A stretch of DNA of 64,000 nt from Bartonella grahamii ATCC 700132 (GCF_000518085.1 NZ_JACX01000011.1:1-64000), one strand, 5' to 3'; positions 36,217-47,789 are shown, counted from the stretch's first letter. Notes: generated by a model not told the origin, from the letters alone. Numbers and translations are program-made.

Positions 36217-36894
36217 TTATAAAAGCTTTTTGTTTAAAAAAGCTATGAAAATCCCATAAATTAAAACGAGACTAACACAACCAATGAGAATAATCCATTT
36301 GAAATTCTGTACTAGAAAATTCATTGCTTTTTGCCCAAAATGTTTAATCAGCCACGCGAGAAGATAAAAACGAGCGCCTCTAGAAAAAATACAAATAAGA
36401 ATGAAAAGTTCAAGACGTACACTCATTACACCGGCCAAAATTGTGACAATCTTGATGGGGGGAAGATGAAAAAAACCTGATGTTATCAGTAAAATGACTA
36501 GAAATTGCAGGGTTGCACTATTTTTCAGAGATTCAAAACTTTCAACCTTACCATAAATTTCTAAAATGGGTTTGGCAAGAGTATCATAGGCAAAATGTCC
36601 GATAAACCAACCGGCAATGCCTCCTAATACAGAACAGATAGTCGCAATCAAAGCATAGCGATAAACTCGCTTTTGATGGATAAGCAGCATCGGAATATAT
36701 AAAACATCTATGGGAATTGGAAAAACAGAACTTTCAATAAAGGCAATGAAACCAAGCCAGTGTGGTGCTGTACGCCGATTTGCCAAAGAAATCGTCCAAA
36801 GCTTTAATTTGTTTAATATCATGAGGCTTTCTATAAATTTAAGAGGTAAAGACTTTACAAATGAGATTGTTATAAATCCGGTAGAGAAATCCAA
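36217..36894 (-). CDS. DedA/YqaA-family membrane protein
   Basis: A 225-aa protein of the DedA/SNARE-associated (VTT) family, YqaA-type: the reentrant-loop region FIAFIESSVFPIPIDVLYIP and the Gly-rich LGGIAGWFIGHFAYD are typical. DedA proteins take part in lipid-carrier or phospholipid translocation. A shorter form starting at ATG 36822 (MILNKLKLWT) is equally plausible. Membrane helices are at about residues 45-62, 78-100, 130-150, 165-185 and 197-218. Confidence 0.85.
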   Translation of the reverse strand: MDFSTGFITISFVKSLPLKFIESLMILNKLKLWTISLANRRTAPHWLGFIAFIESSVFPIPIDVLYIPMLLIHQKRVYRYALIATICSVLGGIAGWFIGHFAYDTLAKPILEIYGKVESFESLKNSATLQFLVILLITSGFFHLPPIKIVTILAGVMSVRLELFILICIFSRGARFYLLAWLIKHFGQKAMNFLVQNFKWIILIGCVSLVLIYGIFIAFLNKKLL

Positions 36895-37043
36895 TAAAGA
36901 AAATATTTCATAAAACAGATAAGAAAATGATATGAATTCTTAAAAAATGAGAAGTCTGCTGTTGACGAATCTGTGCTTCTTCATATAGTGCAAAGGAATA
37001 ATCGACAAGTCTGTATTTTAAGTCCTGTCTTTTGTAGCAATGT

Positions 37044-37128
37044 GCGGGTGTGGTGGAACTGGTAGACGCGCCAGACTCAAAATCTGGTTCCGAGAGGAGT
37101 GTCGGTTCGAGTCCGACCACCCGCACCA
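37044..37128 (+). tRNA. tRNA-Leu (CAA)
   Basis: The 85-base sequence starts GCGGGTG and ends CACCCGC plus A and encoded CCA. The acceptor stem pairs perfectly. The anticodon stem CCAGA/TCTGG holds the loop CTCAAAA, so the anticodon is CAA. A long variable arm (TTCCGAGAGGAGTG) marks it as a class II tRNA, and the T arm contains GTTCGAGTC. Confidence 0.98.
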
Positions 37129-38449
37129 TCTCATAGAGATTTTCCTTTATCCTGTTATGGCTATCATGTTAATTTATAAAACATGTGGGATTTATAGATA
37201 GTCTTCACTGTTTTGCATGTTGAATGAAAAACCTCGAATACCATAGGATTCTTTCATTTTAAGTTTGTTTATTTTAAGTCTGTTTATAGTAAATTAACCG
37301 AAATCATGTCTTTTGTACATTGCAAGCTAGATGCGCTATTGTGGAATGAAATTTTACAAAAAATGAATAAAAATGCCTCTCAATAAACCGTTTCAAGGGT
37401 ATCATTGGGGGGTAGGAGTATATGATGGATGGTGCCAGCTTGCACTTTTATCTTGCACTTTTATGAAGTGTAAAGATGATGCTCTATAGATTTTATATTC
37501 TTGTGGGCGTTGTTGCAAAATGGGCGTCAGGGTTTTGAGAGATGTTTCTTGAAAACACGCATGTGAATTGCCAACCCAAGTGTCTTGGATTTGAGTGTGT
37601 TTGGGATTTGAGTGTGTTTGGGATTTGAGTGTGTTTGGTTTGGAGCGCTGTCGTATGACATGAGGGGCGTGATCCAAAAAAGTCCCGTGAGAAACACAAG
37701 CATGAGGCAATGCGTAAACTCCTTTCTTTAAAAGACAGAGCTGTAGAGGCTTTGAAAGTCGTAACAGGGAAGTAAAAGGAAATAGTAAGGTTGGAAATTG
37801 GTTTTTGCCTTGACAATTTCATATTCTCCCCAAATGAAACTGTTTCCCCGTTACAGAAATTCCATAAACAGAGAACCGCAATATCCTCTCTCCACTCTGG
37901 CATACAATAGCTGTAAAACACTCTCATTTGAAGTGTGGTCATATAGGGTCTGTAAACTTCCTTGAAACGTTACAGTAATTTTTTTCAGTGTGTGTTGGAT
38001 ATTTTTAAGTTTGTTTGTTTTACTTTAGGTTTAAGGGCATTCCATGGGGAGGTGCCAAGAGGAGCCTGTCCCAAGAGCCCCCAAGATTCGTTGTGTTCTT
38101 ACAAACGGATATGATTTTAGAAATGGGTTTTTAGAATCTTTATCCTTTGAGAGTGGGGAGGCCAAGTCAACATCATCCTATAAAACTGCAATTGATGCAC
38201 AATATCCATAGTTCTTTTAAAGAAACATCTCTTAATAACTGCTCTCATTTATTTTACGATGGCGTATTTTACGATGGTAGCCAGTGGTATGATGGTAAAG
38301 CTTTTATATTCTAAATGTATTACATGAAAGGGGGAGAGGATAGGAGCTTGCTTTAAAAGAGGGAGAGGCTTTATTGTTTCGTGACGATTTGTTTACAGTT
38401 TAGTCTTGGTTTTTAGAATCCGCGTCTTTTTAGGAGGGAAAGGGGCATA
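37129..38449. other. Gene-poor region after tRNA-Leu
   Basis: No supported gene is seen in 1.3 kb. It contains a 17-bp tandem repeat (37587-37637), a partial match to the dispersed repeat at about 38210-38310 (AAAGAAACATCTCTTAAT, GGTATGATGGTAAAG), and a segment (about 38060-38160) resembling 52220-52360 and 54690-54800 (TTTTAGAATCTTTATCC). Confidence 0.5.
37587..37637 (+). repeat. 17-bp tandem repeat, three units
   Basis: GGATTTGAGTGTGTTTG is repeated exactly three times with no spacer, and a partial fourth unit follows. Such repeats expand and shrink easily. Confidence 0.95.
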
Positions 38450-38478
38450 AAAAAACCCCGTTTTTAACAGGGTTTTTT
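38450..38478. terminator. Bidirectional intrinsic terminator
   Basis: AAAAAAACCCC, a short loop region and AGGGTTTTTTT form a short GC core with A and T runs on both sides. It lies 29 bases after the stop of the minus-strand porin-like gene. Confidence 0.7.
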
Positions 38479-38506
38479 TAAGAGTTCGATTTTTTTTTTA
38501 CAAAAC

Positions 38507-39397
38507 TTAGAATTTATAAGCGATACCAAAGCGAACATCATGTGTTTGAGAAGAGATTTTAAGATCATCGTTTGCAAATTTCTTTTTAAAGAAATCTGAA
38601 TAACGATATTCTGTACGCATGATGATATTATCTGTCATTGCAAGATCAAAACCACCACCAACAGTGTAACCAAACAGTGTTTTTGTTTTATCTAACACAT
38701 TGCCAGAAGCAAAAACTGTCGAATCTTCTTGTGATTTTGATAAAAGTGACATGATATATTGCATTTGTGTATAGGCTATACCCCCTGCAATATAAGGCAT
38801 AAGACGATGGGAAGCAAAACCAATACGCGCACGCGCAGCACCAGACCATTTTTCTTTCAATGTTACACTGCTGACAACAATGTCACCATAGTTGGGTATC
38901 GTTTCATCCTGAGCTGCAGGTTTTATGATAGGAATCCCAGCTTCTTTAAAGGCAATGTTAATAGAGTCTAATTCATTTAGAATTTTCTTTCCATTGTCTG
39001 TTTGGGTGCTTTTCCTCCCAGACCAGACTATGTCCGTATCAAAACCGAAAACAAGGTCATCTCCCAGATCAATATTAGAACCTGCATACAAACCTGCTCT
39101 CAATCCTGACGGTTTCGGTGATAAATTTCTATCAACCCAAGCCCATTTTCCATCCCTGGCTTCTTGTGCGTAATCTAGAGTATTTTTACTGGAAAAATAT
39201 CCAATTTGTCCTCCAAAATAAAAACCAGACCAAGAAAAAGGTGCAGAAACAGTAACCGGTGTGATACGTGACGATGAATCATTTTGCAATGAAACCTTCG
39301 GTTTTGATTGCTCAAAGATTACCGTATCTGCTGCTTGCGCTGTTGAAGTGGTAATGAAAGTGAAAATAGATAGTGCAATTAAACATTTTGTTTTCAT
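38507..39397 (-). CDS. Hbp/Omp25-type outer membrane beta-barrel protein
   Basis: The 296-aa product has a signal peptide (MKTKCLIALSIFTFITTSTA, cleavage near AQA) and a small outer-membrane beta-barrel ending in the aromatic residue (VRFGIAYKF), as required for Bam insertion. WSGFYFGGQIGYFSSKN and GYTVGGGFDLAMTDNIIMRT are typical of the Omp25/Omp31 and Bartonella haemin-binding protein (Hbp/Pap31) family. Such proteins bind haem or fibronectin at the cell surface. Which paralogue it is cannot be told. It has its own terminator; the 150 bases upstream are AT-rich without a clear regulator box. Confidence 0.88.
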   Translation of the reverse strand: MKTKCLIALSIFTFITTSTAQAADTVIFEQSKPKVSLQNDSSSRITPVTVSAPFSWSGFYFGGQIGYFSSKNTLDYAQEARDGKWAWVDRNLSPKPSGLRAGLYAGSNIDLGDDLVFGFDTDIVWSGRKSTQTDNGKKILNELDSINIAFKEAGIPIIKPAAQDETIPNYGDIVVSSVTLKEKWSGAARARIGFASHRLMPYIAGGIAYTQMQYIMSLLSKSQEDSTVFASGNVLDKTKTLFGYTVGGGFDLAMTDNIIMRTEYRYSDFFKKKFANDDLKISSQTHDVRFGIAYKF

Positions 39398-40012
39398 AAA
39401 AACGTCCCCAATTTATTTCAGATACAAATCGTATTATATATAAATTGGTTAAAAAAATCTATAGTTAATATCATTATGAAAACTAAAATGCGCATAAAAT
39501 CTATAATTAACCATATTAAAGCGTTTTCAAAACTTGTTTTCGTGCTATTATCCCGCGTTTTTCTTAATTTTTCAGGATTTTTATATATTGCTTCAGTGTT
39601 CTCTGTGTTTTAGAAAAGATTATAGTATAGTAAATAAGCTTTTGATTTGTTTAAAGAACCATTGTTTTATATATATTAAAAACACCCTTTGTTGTTCATT
39701 GTTAAATATATTGTCTATAATGATTGATATCATTGTGCTTAATATTCAATTGATCGTAAAAAATACATATTGGCATTATCACATTCTTTGCTCGTTTCTG
39801 ATATTGCGTAGCTTTGTATTGCGATAGCCTTTTGAGCATTTGAGAGGGTGAGCGACTTTATTTCTTTATTTCTTTTTTTATCTATATGCCACTTTTGCTT
39901 ATGACAATCCAAGCGAATAGTTTTGATTGATTGAATAGAATACGAAGAATAAGAAGGAGAAAAGTGCGAGAATTTAAAGTTTTATGAGGTTTCTCACGCA
40001 CCATGTCAAACG
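39398..40012. other. AT-rich gap with partial repeat
   Basis: No gene is supported. The end (about 39890-39990) contains CTTATGACAATCCAAGCGAA and TTTTGATTGATTGAATAGAA, matching the last third of the dispersed repeat. It lies directly before the fumC fragment. Confidence 0.5.
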
Positions 40013-40249
40013 TTAAATTCTGCTTTCCGTTCGCTTAGAGCCGGAACGTGGATGAGAGCCTAAAAAATGAATGTCGTTGGCAATTTTAAACAGATTAGCG
40101 CGTGCATTCAGGTTTTTGTGGAAATGGGTGAGGGCGCTATGATGGGTAAATGCCTCAAATTTCTTGCGAGCTGTCAAGGATATCCTCGTCAGAGAGCTGT
40201 TTGTTTCAGCAAAGAGAAAAACTTTTTGGTGCATTGAGTTTTTTTCCAA
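40013..40249 (-). pseudogene. Internal fragment of fumC, decayed
   Basis: The minus-strand frame reads KKFEAFTHHSALTHFHKNLN and [19 protein letters not shown], an imperfect copy of the FumC segment [20 protein letters not shown] and [19 protein letters not shown] (plus-strand 41300-41460). It keeps orientation and about 75 codons but lacks both ends of the enzyme. Confidence 0.85.
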
Positions 40250-40279
40250 CAGCTGTTCCTCTGTTGGACACTTCTATCT

Positions 40280-40660
40280 TTACGCTTTATAAAGGAGACA
40301 TCTCTTAATGATTCCAAACCCATTTCATGAAGGTATCTCGTGAATGGTATAACGATAAATCCATTGAGCACCCCCATCTTTACGTTTCATAAAGGAGCAA
40401 GCCAGTACCATCATTATATTTGCCAGCTCGTGGGTGTTGTGACAGTCCTTGGCACTTGAGGCGGTTCATTAGAGGCGTTTTTAGTCCTGTCTTAATCTTA
40501 TACAATTTCTATTCACACATTCATCTCGCCAAACATTTACCTCGCCAAACATTTACCTCGCTTGTGATGTGCAAGTGAGTGATTTTGATTGATTCAACAT
40601 AGGACAGATTTAAAACGGGAAAATCCTACGGTATTTAGGATTCTCATTCAATATGGATAA
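40280..40660 (+). repeat. Dispersed intergenic repeat, copy 3 (most complete)
   Basis: This copy shows all landmarks: AAGGAGACATCTCTTAATG, CCCATTTCATGAAGG, TGGTATAACGATAAATCC, ATCTTTACGTTTCATAAAGG, AGCAAGCCAGTACCATCATT, TGTTGTGACAGTCCTTGGCA, TTCATTAGAGGCG, GATTTTGATTGATTCAACAT and AAATCCTACGGTATTTAGGA. It also contains a 16-base tandem duplication (CGCCAAACATTTACCT). It is wedged between two fumC fragments. Confidence 0.8.
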
Positions 40661-40702
40661 TGCTAGATTATCATTATAGATAAATACATTATCTCATTGA
40701 GA

Positions 40703-40765
40703 CCGGAGTAGAAATGTGGACCAGAGTCTAAAATGAACGCCGTGGGTAATCGTTATCGGTCATCA
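40703..40765 (-). pseudogene. Second, shorter fumC fragment
   Basis: CCGGAGTAGAAATGTGGACC followed by AGAGTCTAAAATGAACGCCG and TGGGTAATCG matches the fumC bases CCGGAACGTGGTCCTGAGCC and TAAAAACCGAATGTCATTAGC at 41319-41360. It is another trace of the same fumC segment, more decayed than 40013-40249. Confidence 0.6.
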
Positions 40766-40841
40766 TCGGGGTTCTTACACCCCGATCTTTTGACAGAAAG
40801 ATTTGTTTTAAGACGTTTGCATCCTTTTTTTAGTGAGTTGT

Positions 40842-42230
40842 TTATTGGGGAGAAATCATCTTTTTGGGATCAACCAGCCGGTCATAATCAGCTCCAGAAA
40901 CGCCAGCTTTTATTGCTTCTGCGCGCAAAGTTGTATCATTTTTATGCGCTGCTTTGGCAATTTCAGCAGCTTTTTCATAGCCAATTTCTGGTGCAAGAGC
41001 TGTGACTAACATGAGTGAGCGCTCCATGAGCGAGTGAATATGAATGCGATTGGCTCGTAATCCTTGAATGCAATGTTCATCAAAAGAGCGCATGCAATCA
41101 CCAAGAAGGGTAATTGATTGTAAAACGTTATAGCCAATAACAGGTTTATAAACGTTGAGTTCAAAATGTCCTTGGCTTGCGGCAAATGTTACACTGGTGT
41201 GATTGCCAAAAACTTGGCATGCGACCATGGTTAAGGCTTCACATTGCGTGGGATTAACTTTGCCTGGCATGATGGAAGATCCGGGTTCATTTTCGGGAAG
41301 ACTGAGTTCCCCTAAACCGGAACGTGGTCCTGAGCCTAAAAACCGAATGTCATTAGCAATTTTAAACAGATCAGCAGCAAGAGCATTCAAGCTTCCGTGG
41401 AAATGCGCAAGGGCTCCATGATGGGCGAGTGCTTCAAATTTATTGCTGGCAGTTTGGAATGTTATTCCTGTGAAAGCGCTCACTGTTTGCGCAAAAGCAA
41501 TGTCAAAACCTTTTGGCGCATTTAGTCCTGTGCCAACAGCCGTGCCACCTTGAGCAAGCATGTGGACATCGGTTAGAGCATTTTCAATGCGCTGAAGATT
41601 GGCTTCTAATGCAGCACGATAGCCTGAAAATTCTTGCCCTAAAGTTAAAGGCGTTGCATCTTGGGTATGGGTGCGGCCGATTTTAATGATGTCTGCAAAT
41701 TCTTGCTCTTTTTGTTTTAGTGTACCAATAAGAGCTTCAAGGATTGGCAGTAAGTGTTGGCGTGTTTGCAACGTGGTGGCAATGTGAAGCGCTGTGGGAA
41801 AGGAATCGTTCGATGATTGACTCATATTGACATGGTCATTGGGATGAACTGGTTTTTTGCTGCCAAGTTTTCCTCCCAAAATCTTACTGGCACGATTAGC
41901 AATGACTTCATTGACATTCATATTGCTTTGTGTGCCAGAGCCTGTTTGCCAGACGGAGAGTGGGAAATGCGTATCAAAATCGCCGGCAAGCACTTCATCG
42001 GCGGCGGCAATAATTGCTTTTCCAATATTTTCTGGTAGTTTTCCTTTGTCCATATTTACAACAGCTGCAGCTTTTTTGACAAGGACTAAGGCATAGATGA
42101 TGGCAAGAGGCTGCTTTTCACTACCAATATTAAAATTATGCAGTGAACGTTCAGTTTGTGCTCCCCAATAACGATCTTGACGTACCGCAATCGTTCCAAA
42201 GCTATCCGTTTCCTGACGTGTTTCAACCAT
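40842..42230 (-). CDS. fumC: Fumarate hydratase class II
   Basis: FumC interconverts fumarate and malate in the TCA cycle. The 462-aa product is full length for the class II, iron-free family. The superfamily signature [15 protein letters not shown] is intact, as are [25 protein letters not shown] (substrate-binding) and [20 protein letters not shown]. The C-terminus is typical (VDPKKMI). It is monocistronic and divergent from groES-groEL; two decayed partial copies of its middle part lie downstream. Confidence 0.97.
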   Translation of the reverse strand: MVETRQETDSFGTIAVRQDRYWGAQTERSLHNFNIGSEKQPLAIIYALVLVKKAAAVVNMDKGKLPENIGKAIIAAADEVLAGDFDTHFPLSVWQTGSGTQSNMNVNEVIANRASKILGGKLGSKKPVHPNDHVNMSQSSNDSFPTALHIATTLQTRQHLLPILEALIGTLKQKEQEFADIIKIGRTHTQDATPLTLGQEFSGYRAALEANLQRIENALTDVHMLAQGGTAVGTGLNAPKGFDIAFAQTVSAFTGITFQTASNKFEALAHHGALAHFHGSLNALAADLFKIANDIRFLGSGPRSGLGELSLPENEPGSSIMPGKVNPTQCEALTMVACQVFGNHTSVTFAASQGHFELNVYKPVIGYNVLQSITLLGDCMRSFDEHCIQGLRANRIHIHSLMERSLMLVTALAPEIGYEKAAEIAKAAHKNDTTLRAEAIKAGVSGADYDRLVDPKKMISPQ

Positions 42231-42340
42231 GATAAGATCCTTTTTTGTTCACGGGTTCTTAAAAAAGCTAAATAACGCGAAAGTGCAATGAGAGGCAAGA
42301 CTTTGAAGCTTCATTTAGAGAAATTATTTTATGGCTATTC

Positions 42341-42369
42341 TTGACATTAAGAGATGCAGATTTTATATC
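42341..42369 (+). promoter_or_regulatory. groES-groEL promoter
   Basis: TTGACA (42341-42346) and TATATC (42364-42369) are 17 bases apart, close to the housekeeping sigma consensus. Transcription would start just before or at the CIRCE element, which begins 9 bases after the -10 box. Confidence 0.8.
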
Positions 42370-42378
42370 TAACTCATA

Positions 42379-42405
42379 CTAGCACTCTCAAGCTATGAGT
42401 GCTAG
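42379..42405 (+). promoter_or_regulatory. CIRCE operator (HrcA site)
   Basis: CTAGCACTC and GAGTGCTAG are separated by exactly nine bases, matching the CIRCE consensus TTAGCACTC-N9-GAGTGCTAA with symmetrical end changes. It sits 51 bases upstream of groES and is the binding site of the heat-shock repressor HrcA. Confidence 0.96.
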
Positions 42406-42456
42406 CAAGAACTTTTAAGATTAATGCAATTATGTTCAGTTTTAAGGATTTAAAAC

Positions 42457-42753
42457 ATGGCTAATATACAATTCCGCCCACTTCACGACCGTGTCGTTGT
42501 CCGTCGGGTTGAATCTGAAAATAAAACGGCTGGTGGGATTATCATCCCTGATACAGCAAAAGAAAAACCTCAAGAAGGCGAAGTGATTGCTGTTGGCAAT
42601 GGCGCTCTCGATGATAACGGAAAGCGTGTGCCTTTAGAAGTCAAAACAGGAGACCGTATCCTCTTTGGAAAATGGTCTGGAACTGAAGTCAAGATTAATG
42701 GGGAAGACCTCCTCATCATGAAAGAATCTGACATTATGGGAATTATGGGCTAA
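42457..42753 (+). CDS. groES: Co-chaperonin GroES
   Basis: GroES caps the GroEL folding chamber. The 98-aa product has the signature start [16 protein letters not shown], the mobile loop region [20 protein letters not shown] and the C-terminal half [20 protein letters not shown]. It is the first gene of the HrcA-controlled groESL operon, 58 bases before groEL. Confidence 0.98.
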   Translation: MANIQFRPLHDRVVVRRVESENKTAGGIIIPDTAKEKPQEGEVIAVGNGALDDNGKRVPLEVKTGDRILFGKWSGTEVKINGEDLLIMKESDIMGIMG

Positions 42754-42811
42754 TTGAAGCGCTTAACTTTTCATTGTGTACTATTTTGAGAAAACTCCAA
42801 GGAGAAATTAA

Positions 42812-44455
<1,644 letters not shown>

Positions 44456-44483
44456 GCTCTTGTTCCATAGAAGTAATAAAGAA

Positions 44484-44509
44484 ACGGGCCTTCTGTGCCC
44501 GTTTTTTTT
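44484..44509 (+). terminator. groESL intrinsic terminator
   Basis: ACGGGC and GCCCGT pair around a 7-base loop, followed by a run of seven to eight T, 29 bases after the groEL stop. Confidence 0.92.
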
Positions 44510-46452
44510 AATGCTTTTTCACGTTTTGTACAGTTCTTCCTTTTATGACAATGATCTTATAGCATTTTGTTATTTTTCATTGGTTGATGTATCGCCATTG
44601 TGAATAGATCTCTCTCTTTATTCATGACTTTTTCTCTTGCATTTATGAGATGTTTTTATTGTGCGGGGATCGTGGTTTTCTTTGAAAATATTTTATTGAT
44701 AAAAATACAACTTTTTGATTTATAGTCATTTCTTTCTTATACAGTTCTATTTTTTCATTTTAAGTTTATGTATGCAACATTAAAAAATCTTGTGTTTGTA
44801 CTTTCGTGTTTGCGCTTTAGAAGGGCGAATGGTTTTTATGAACCAACGCAAGAGTTCGTGCCCATTGAAAGTTGAAGAGAGAAAGTTGGGCAAAGCATGT
44901 TGGGTCTTGTTTGTTTTTTTATGAATAAGATGCTGGTGTTTAAGATTTTGTATGAAAACAAAATTTAAGGTTTGCTCTGTTAAAGGGCTTTTGTATACTG
45001 GGACAAGCATATCTCTGTTTGGTTAATCTCTGCAATAGAAAGACAGCCTCATTGAGGAAGAATGTAAAGGCATATAATCACTCGTCTTGTCATCATCTTT
45101 TTGCTTTACGACTTTTAAAGGTATTTATAGTAATATCTTATTAAATAATGAAGATGATGCCTCAAACTTTTGTTGCTTGCGTATCTTTTTTTTGTGAAAT
45201 CCCTCACGTAAAACAGAAAAGTCGCAAATATATTTGTCTCCAAATATACATTTTTGCCTATTGACGTGTTTTTTAAGAGACATTTCGCTTGTCACACCGA
45301 TTTCGCAATGGACGATTTCGTAATGGATTCATGAATGGCATAAGGGCAAAGTTCTCATGAAGTGCATAACTATAGGGCACGATCATCTTTACGCTTAATA
45401 AAAGAATACGCGAACGTTATCATACATTTTCCAGCTCTCAATGTTATGACAAGCCGTTAGTCCGTGAGACGGTGAGGCATGCCTTGCTTGTATAGTTTTG
45501 ACCCATACACTGTAATGTGCAAGCGACATGGTTTGGATTGTTTCAAAAGAAACAGGTTTGGAAATGAGAGAATCCCACGATATGCAGGGTTTTAATTCAA
45601 GTTGAAGAGTGCTTAATGATAGTTATAAATCAATGTGATGTGGTTTTACTCTTTTCAAGAGCATTGCATTCTTGCAAATAACGATAATCATGTGTTTCTT
45701 CACATTTTTTAATGGATTTTAATGGCAAAACTTTTAATGGAGCAACGTTTTTATTTATAAGAATAATTTATTGTTTTGTATGTTGAATAAGAGATTTTTA
45801 TTGCGGTGGATTTTTTTATTTCAATTCTTTCTTATGTTGAAATAATCTCAATTATTTTCTTATACCTTACAAGTGGATGGAGCTAGGGTAAAATACTTAA
45901 AGAAAATAAAAATGCATCTCATGAATATTCTCAAATAGTCAGTTTTTTATAAAAAGAGTTTTTGTAAACGTGGGGGGGTATAAACGGGGGTTTTATAAAT
46001 ATTGGGGATTGGTAACGTGTAGGGTGGTGTCCGATTGCTCTTTTTTAAAGCGTAAAGAAAGGGGATTTTAGGCAAGTTAATGCTTTTTGCGTTGTTTACT
46101 TATGCAATTATTAAAAAAATATCTCTAAATATTTTTAAATTTTTTCGCGATGGTATCTTCCCGATGGGATTTGTGAAGAGTATAAAATCTTTTGATCATC
46201 AATAGGTTATTTAAAAATGTATGTTGGTATGATCATTTTCTTATGTTACCAGAGTTGTTGACTCACGCGTTTGTTAAAAATCTCTCTTCATGCTCCTAAA
46301 TTCATTTCATGAAAGCGTTGGTGAAGAGTGTGTAAAAATTTCTCCATGAGACGTGAAAAATCATCAATAAAATCTCCGTGTTTTCAAAAAATAACGAATG
46401 GCTTTTTATATTTTTAAAAAAGATTTAACACGTCTCATGTTTTTTATTTATT
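44510..46452. other. 2-kb gene-free region
   Basis: No gene is supported on either strand. It holds dispersed repeat copy 4 (45265-45600) and weaker matches to its first third at about 46140-46200 and 46300-46350 (GATGGGATTTGTGAAGAGTA, CATTTCATGAAAG). The rest is AT-rich. Confidence 0.5.
45265..45600 (+). repeat. Dispersed intergenic repeat, copy 4
   Basis: Landmarks in order: TTTTTTAAGAGACATTTCGC, CATGAATGGCATAAGGGCAA, ATCATCTTTACGCTTAATAAAAG, AATGTTATGACAAGCCGTTAG, TTTGGATTGTTTCAAAAGAA, GAGAGAATCCCACGATATGCAGG. Same orientation as the other copies. Confidence 0.75.
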
Positions 46453-46665
46453 TTAGAGCTGAATATTCGATTTTTGTGTAAAAATATTTGCCAATGCATC
46501 CACGATACGTGAAAAATCAAGCGCTAATAAGAAAATGATGAATATAATCCACTTCGTATAGCGTGACATTATTTTTACACTTTTATAAGTCGTGATGATT
46601 TCTTGTAGGATTTCTTTTTCCTGGTCTGTCAGCTCTGTTTTTTTTCTAGCCATGTTTCCACCCAC
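46453..46665 (-). CDS. Small one-helix membrane protein of lysis module
   Basis: The 70-aa product has a charged N-terminal half (KKTELTDQEKEILQEII) and one membrane helix at about residues 40-56 (WIIFIIFLLALDF). It overlaps the end of the lipoprotein gene before it, so it belongs to the same transcript. The function is unknown; a holin or an anti-holin is possible from the context. Confidence 0.55.
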   Translation of the reverse strand: MGGNMARKKTELTDQEKEILQEIITTYKSVKIMSRYTKWIIFIIFLLALDFSRIVDALANIFTQKSNIQL

Positions 46666-46858
46666 ACAAGCCTTCCCCTTGTTTGTTATGCTTTAAAATA
46701 TCTCTTGCTAGATTTGAGCTGATGATATTGAGATCTTTTTTGTCTAAATAAATGGGCATCCAACCAACGCAAGAAAAAGGTTCATTTATTGTTTTTATCG
46801 CGCAACCAGCGAGTAAGAGCAGCGCGTACATCAGGATCACTTTTTTGATTAATTTCAT
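46646..46858 (-). CDS. Outer-membrane spanin-like lipoprotein (Rz1-like)
   Basis: A 70-aa lipoprotein with signal MKLIKKVILMYALLLLAGC and a short mature part. Its first 77 bases overlap the 3' end of the preceding spanin-like gene in a different frame, the same nested layout as Rz/Rz1 lysis genes. It is not Pro-rich as in lambda, so the call rests on the lipobox, size and overlap. Confidence 0.6.
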   Translation of the reverse strand: MKLIKKVILMYALLLLAGCAIKTINEPFSCVGWMPIYLDKKDLNIISSNLARDILKHNKQGEGLCGWKHG

Positions 46859-47018
46859 TTTCCACCTCTAGTCGTGTTGTTGATGACTTTAGCGTTTTTT
46901 CTATTTGCTTTTGTTGTTCAATCTTTTTTCCAAGAGTAAAAACTTTTGCTAAAGCGATAAAAAAAGCGGTTAGAGTCGCTCCTGTTATCATCAGATTTTT
47001 TTTCATCCACCACATCAT
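46782..47018 (-). CDS. Inner-membrane spanin-like protein (Rz-like)
   Basis: From ATG 47018, which overlaps the lysozyme stop as ATGA, the 78-aa product has an N-terminal membrane helix (MITGATLTAFFIALAKVF) and a long charged helix (KKIEQQKQIEKTLKSS, LEVENEINQK). This layout suits an i-spanin. The longer ORF beginning at 47099 runs inside the lysozyme gene and is not used. Confidence 0.6.
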   Translation of the reverse strand: MMWWMKKNLMITGATLTAFFIALAKVFTLGKKIEQQKQIEKTLKSSTTRLEVENEINQKSDPDVRAALTRWLRDKNNK

Positions 47019-47677
47019 AAGCGTTGCTCCCGAAACCGTTTTGCCACAAAGAAGATGCCAGCACAGGCGGCTAAAATCATAATGGCTGCCAATGCCCATT
47101 GGATGGGACCATTGCCTGCCAATAAGCCTCCAAGTCCAGAAAAAGAACCAATAATCGGTGTAAGTGCTTCTGCTTTGAAAAATCCCATTGGTTCTTGCGT
47201 TTCTACGGTTTGGTAGTTAGGAGAAACATAAGCACCTTTTGCCCATAGTCCTGCTTCGGCTGCACGACGGTGCACTAAACCGTGAAGACGTTTTCCTCCT
47301 GCTTTGGTCCACTTTTGTAATTCAGCAGGGACGGCTTCATATTCGCCGTTATTGAGTTTTTTGAGCAGGGTCGAATTACAAAAAGCCGAAGCTCCTATAT
47401 TATAGCAAAACGATACGAGCGCGGCGAATTGTTCATCCGTTAAGGAAACCGTCACATTTGTTTCAACGGTATTTTCAAATTGTCTTAAATCTTGAGAAAG
47501 AACTTCTTCTGCTTGTTTTTCAGTAATGATCATGCCCTTGTGAACGAACGGTTCGCCAGCAGCGCTGGTATGTCCATAGCCAATTGTCCATACCCCGATG
47601 GCATCTTTATAGGCGTTCAAACGCAATCCTTCCCATTGTTTAATGAGTGCAAGCCCTGCTGATGATATTTTTCTCAT
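47015..47677 (-). CDS. Phage-type lysozyme (GH24 endolysin) with C-terminal membrane helix
   Basis: The 220-aa product cleaves peptidoglycan. Residues 1-150 form a GH24 lysozyme: the catalytic Glu is in LIKQWEGLRLNAYKD, followed by GVWTIGYGHTSAAGEP and the CYNIG region. ATG 47677 has GGAG six bases upstream, better than the in-frame ATGs at 47689 and 47704. The end carries one membrane helix (about 185-205) and a basic tail (KRFREQRL), so it is membrane-bound. With the spanin-like genes behind it, it forms a lysis cassette, most likely of a Bartonella prophage or gene-transfer agent. Confidence 0.9.
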   Translation of the reverse strand: MRKISSAGLALIKQWEGLRLNAYKDAIGVWTIGYGHTSAAGEPFVHKGMIITEKQAEEVLSQDLRQFENTVETNVTVSLTDEQFAALVSFCYNIGASAFCNSTLLKKLNNGEYEAVPAELQKWTKAGGKRLHGLVHRRAAEAGLWAKGAYVSPNYQTVETQEPMGFFKAEALTPIIGSFSGLGGLLAGNGPIQWALAAIMILAACAGIFFVAKRFREQRL

Positions 47678-47789
47678 TTGCTTCTCCATAAAATAAAGCC
47701 TCACGTTAACGTGAGGCTGGTCGACATATTAAAAATGAAATTTTTTACTCCTCAAAAACAGAAGAGACGTGAAACTTTAATAAAATCAA

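Noticed and set aside
36908-37129. Minus-strand ORF of 73 codons beginning MVRVVGLEPTLLSEPDFESG
   Set aside because: It is the well-known false ORF read antisense to a tRNA-Leu gene; the plus strand folds as a complete tRNA.
37402-37942. Two overlapping minus-strand ORFs of 102 and 149 codons
   Set aside because: They run through the 17-bp tandem repeat, have low-complexity content (TLKSQTHSNPKHTQ) and no ribosome binding site.
39534-39827. 97-codon hydrophobic ORF
   Set aside because: AT-rich DNA gives Ile/Leu/Phe-rich frames by chance; no ribosome binding site.
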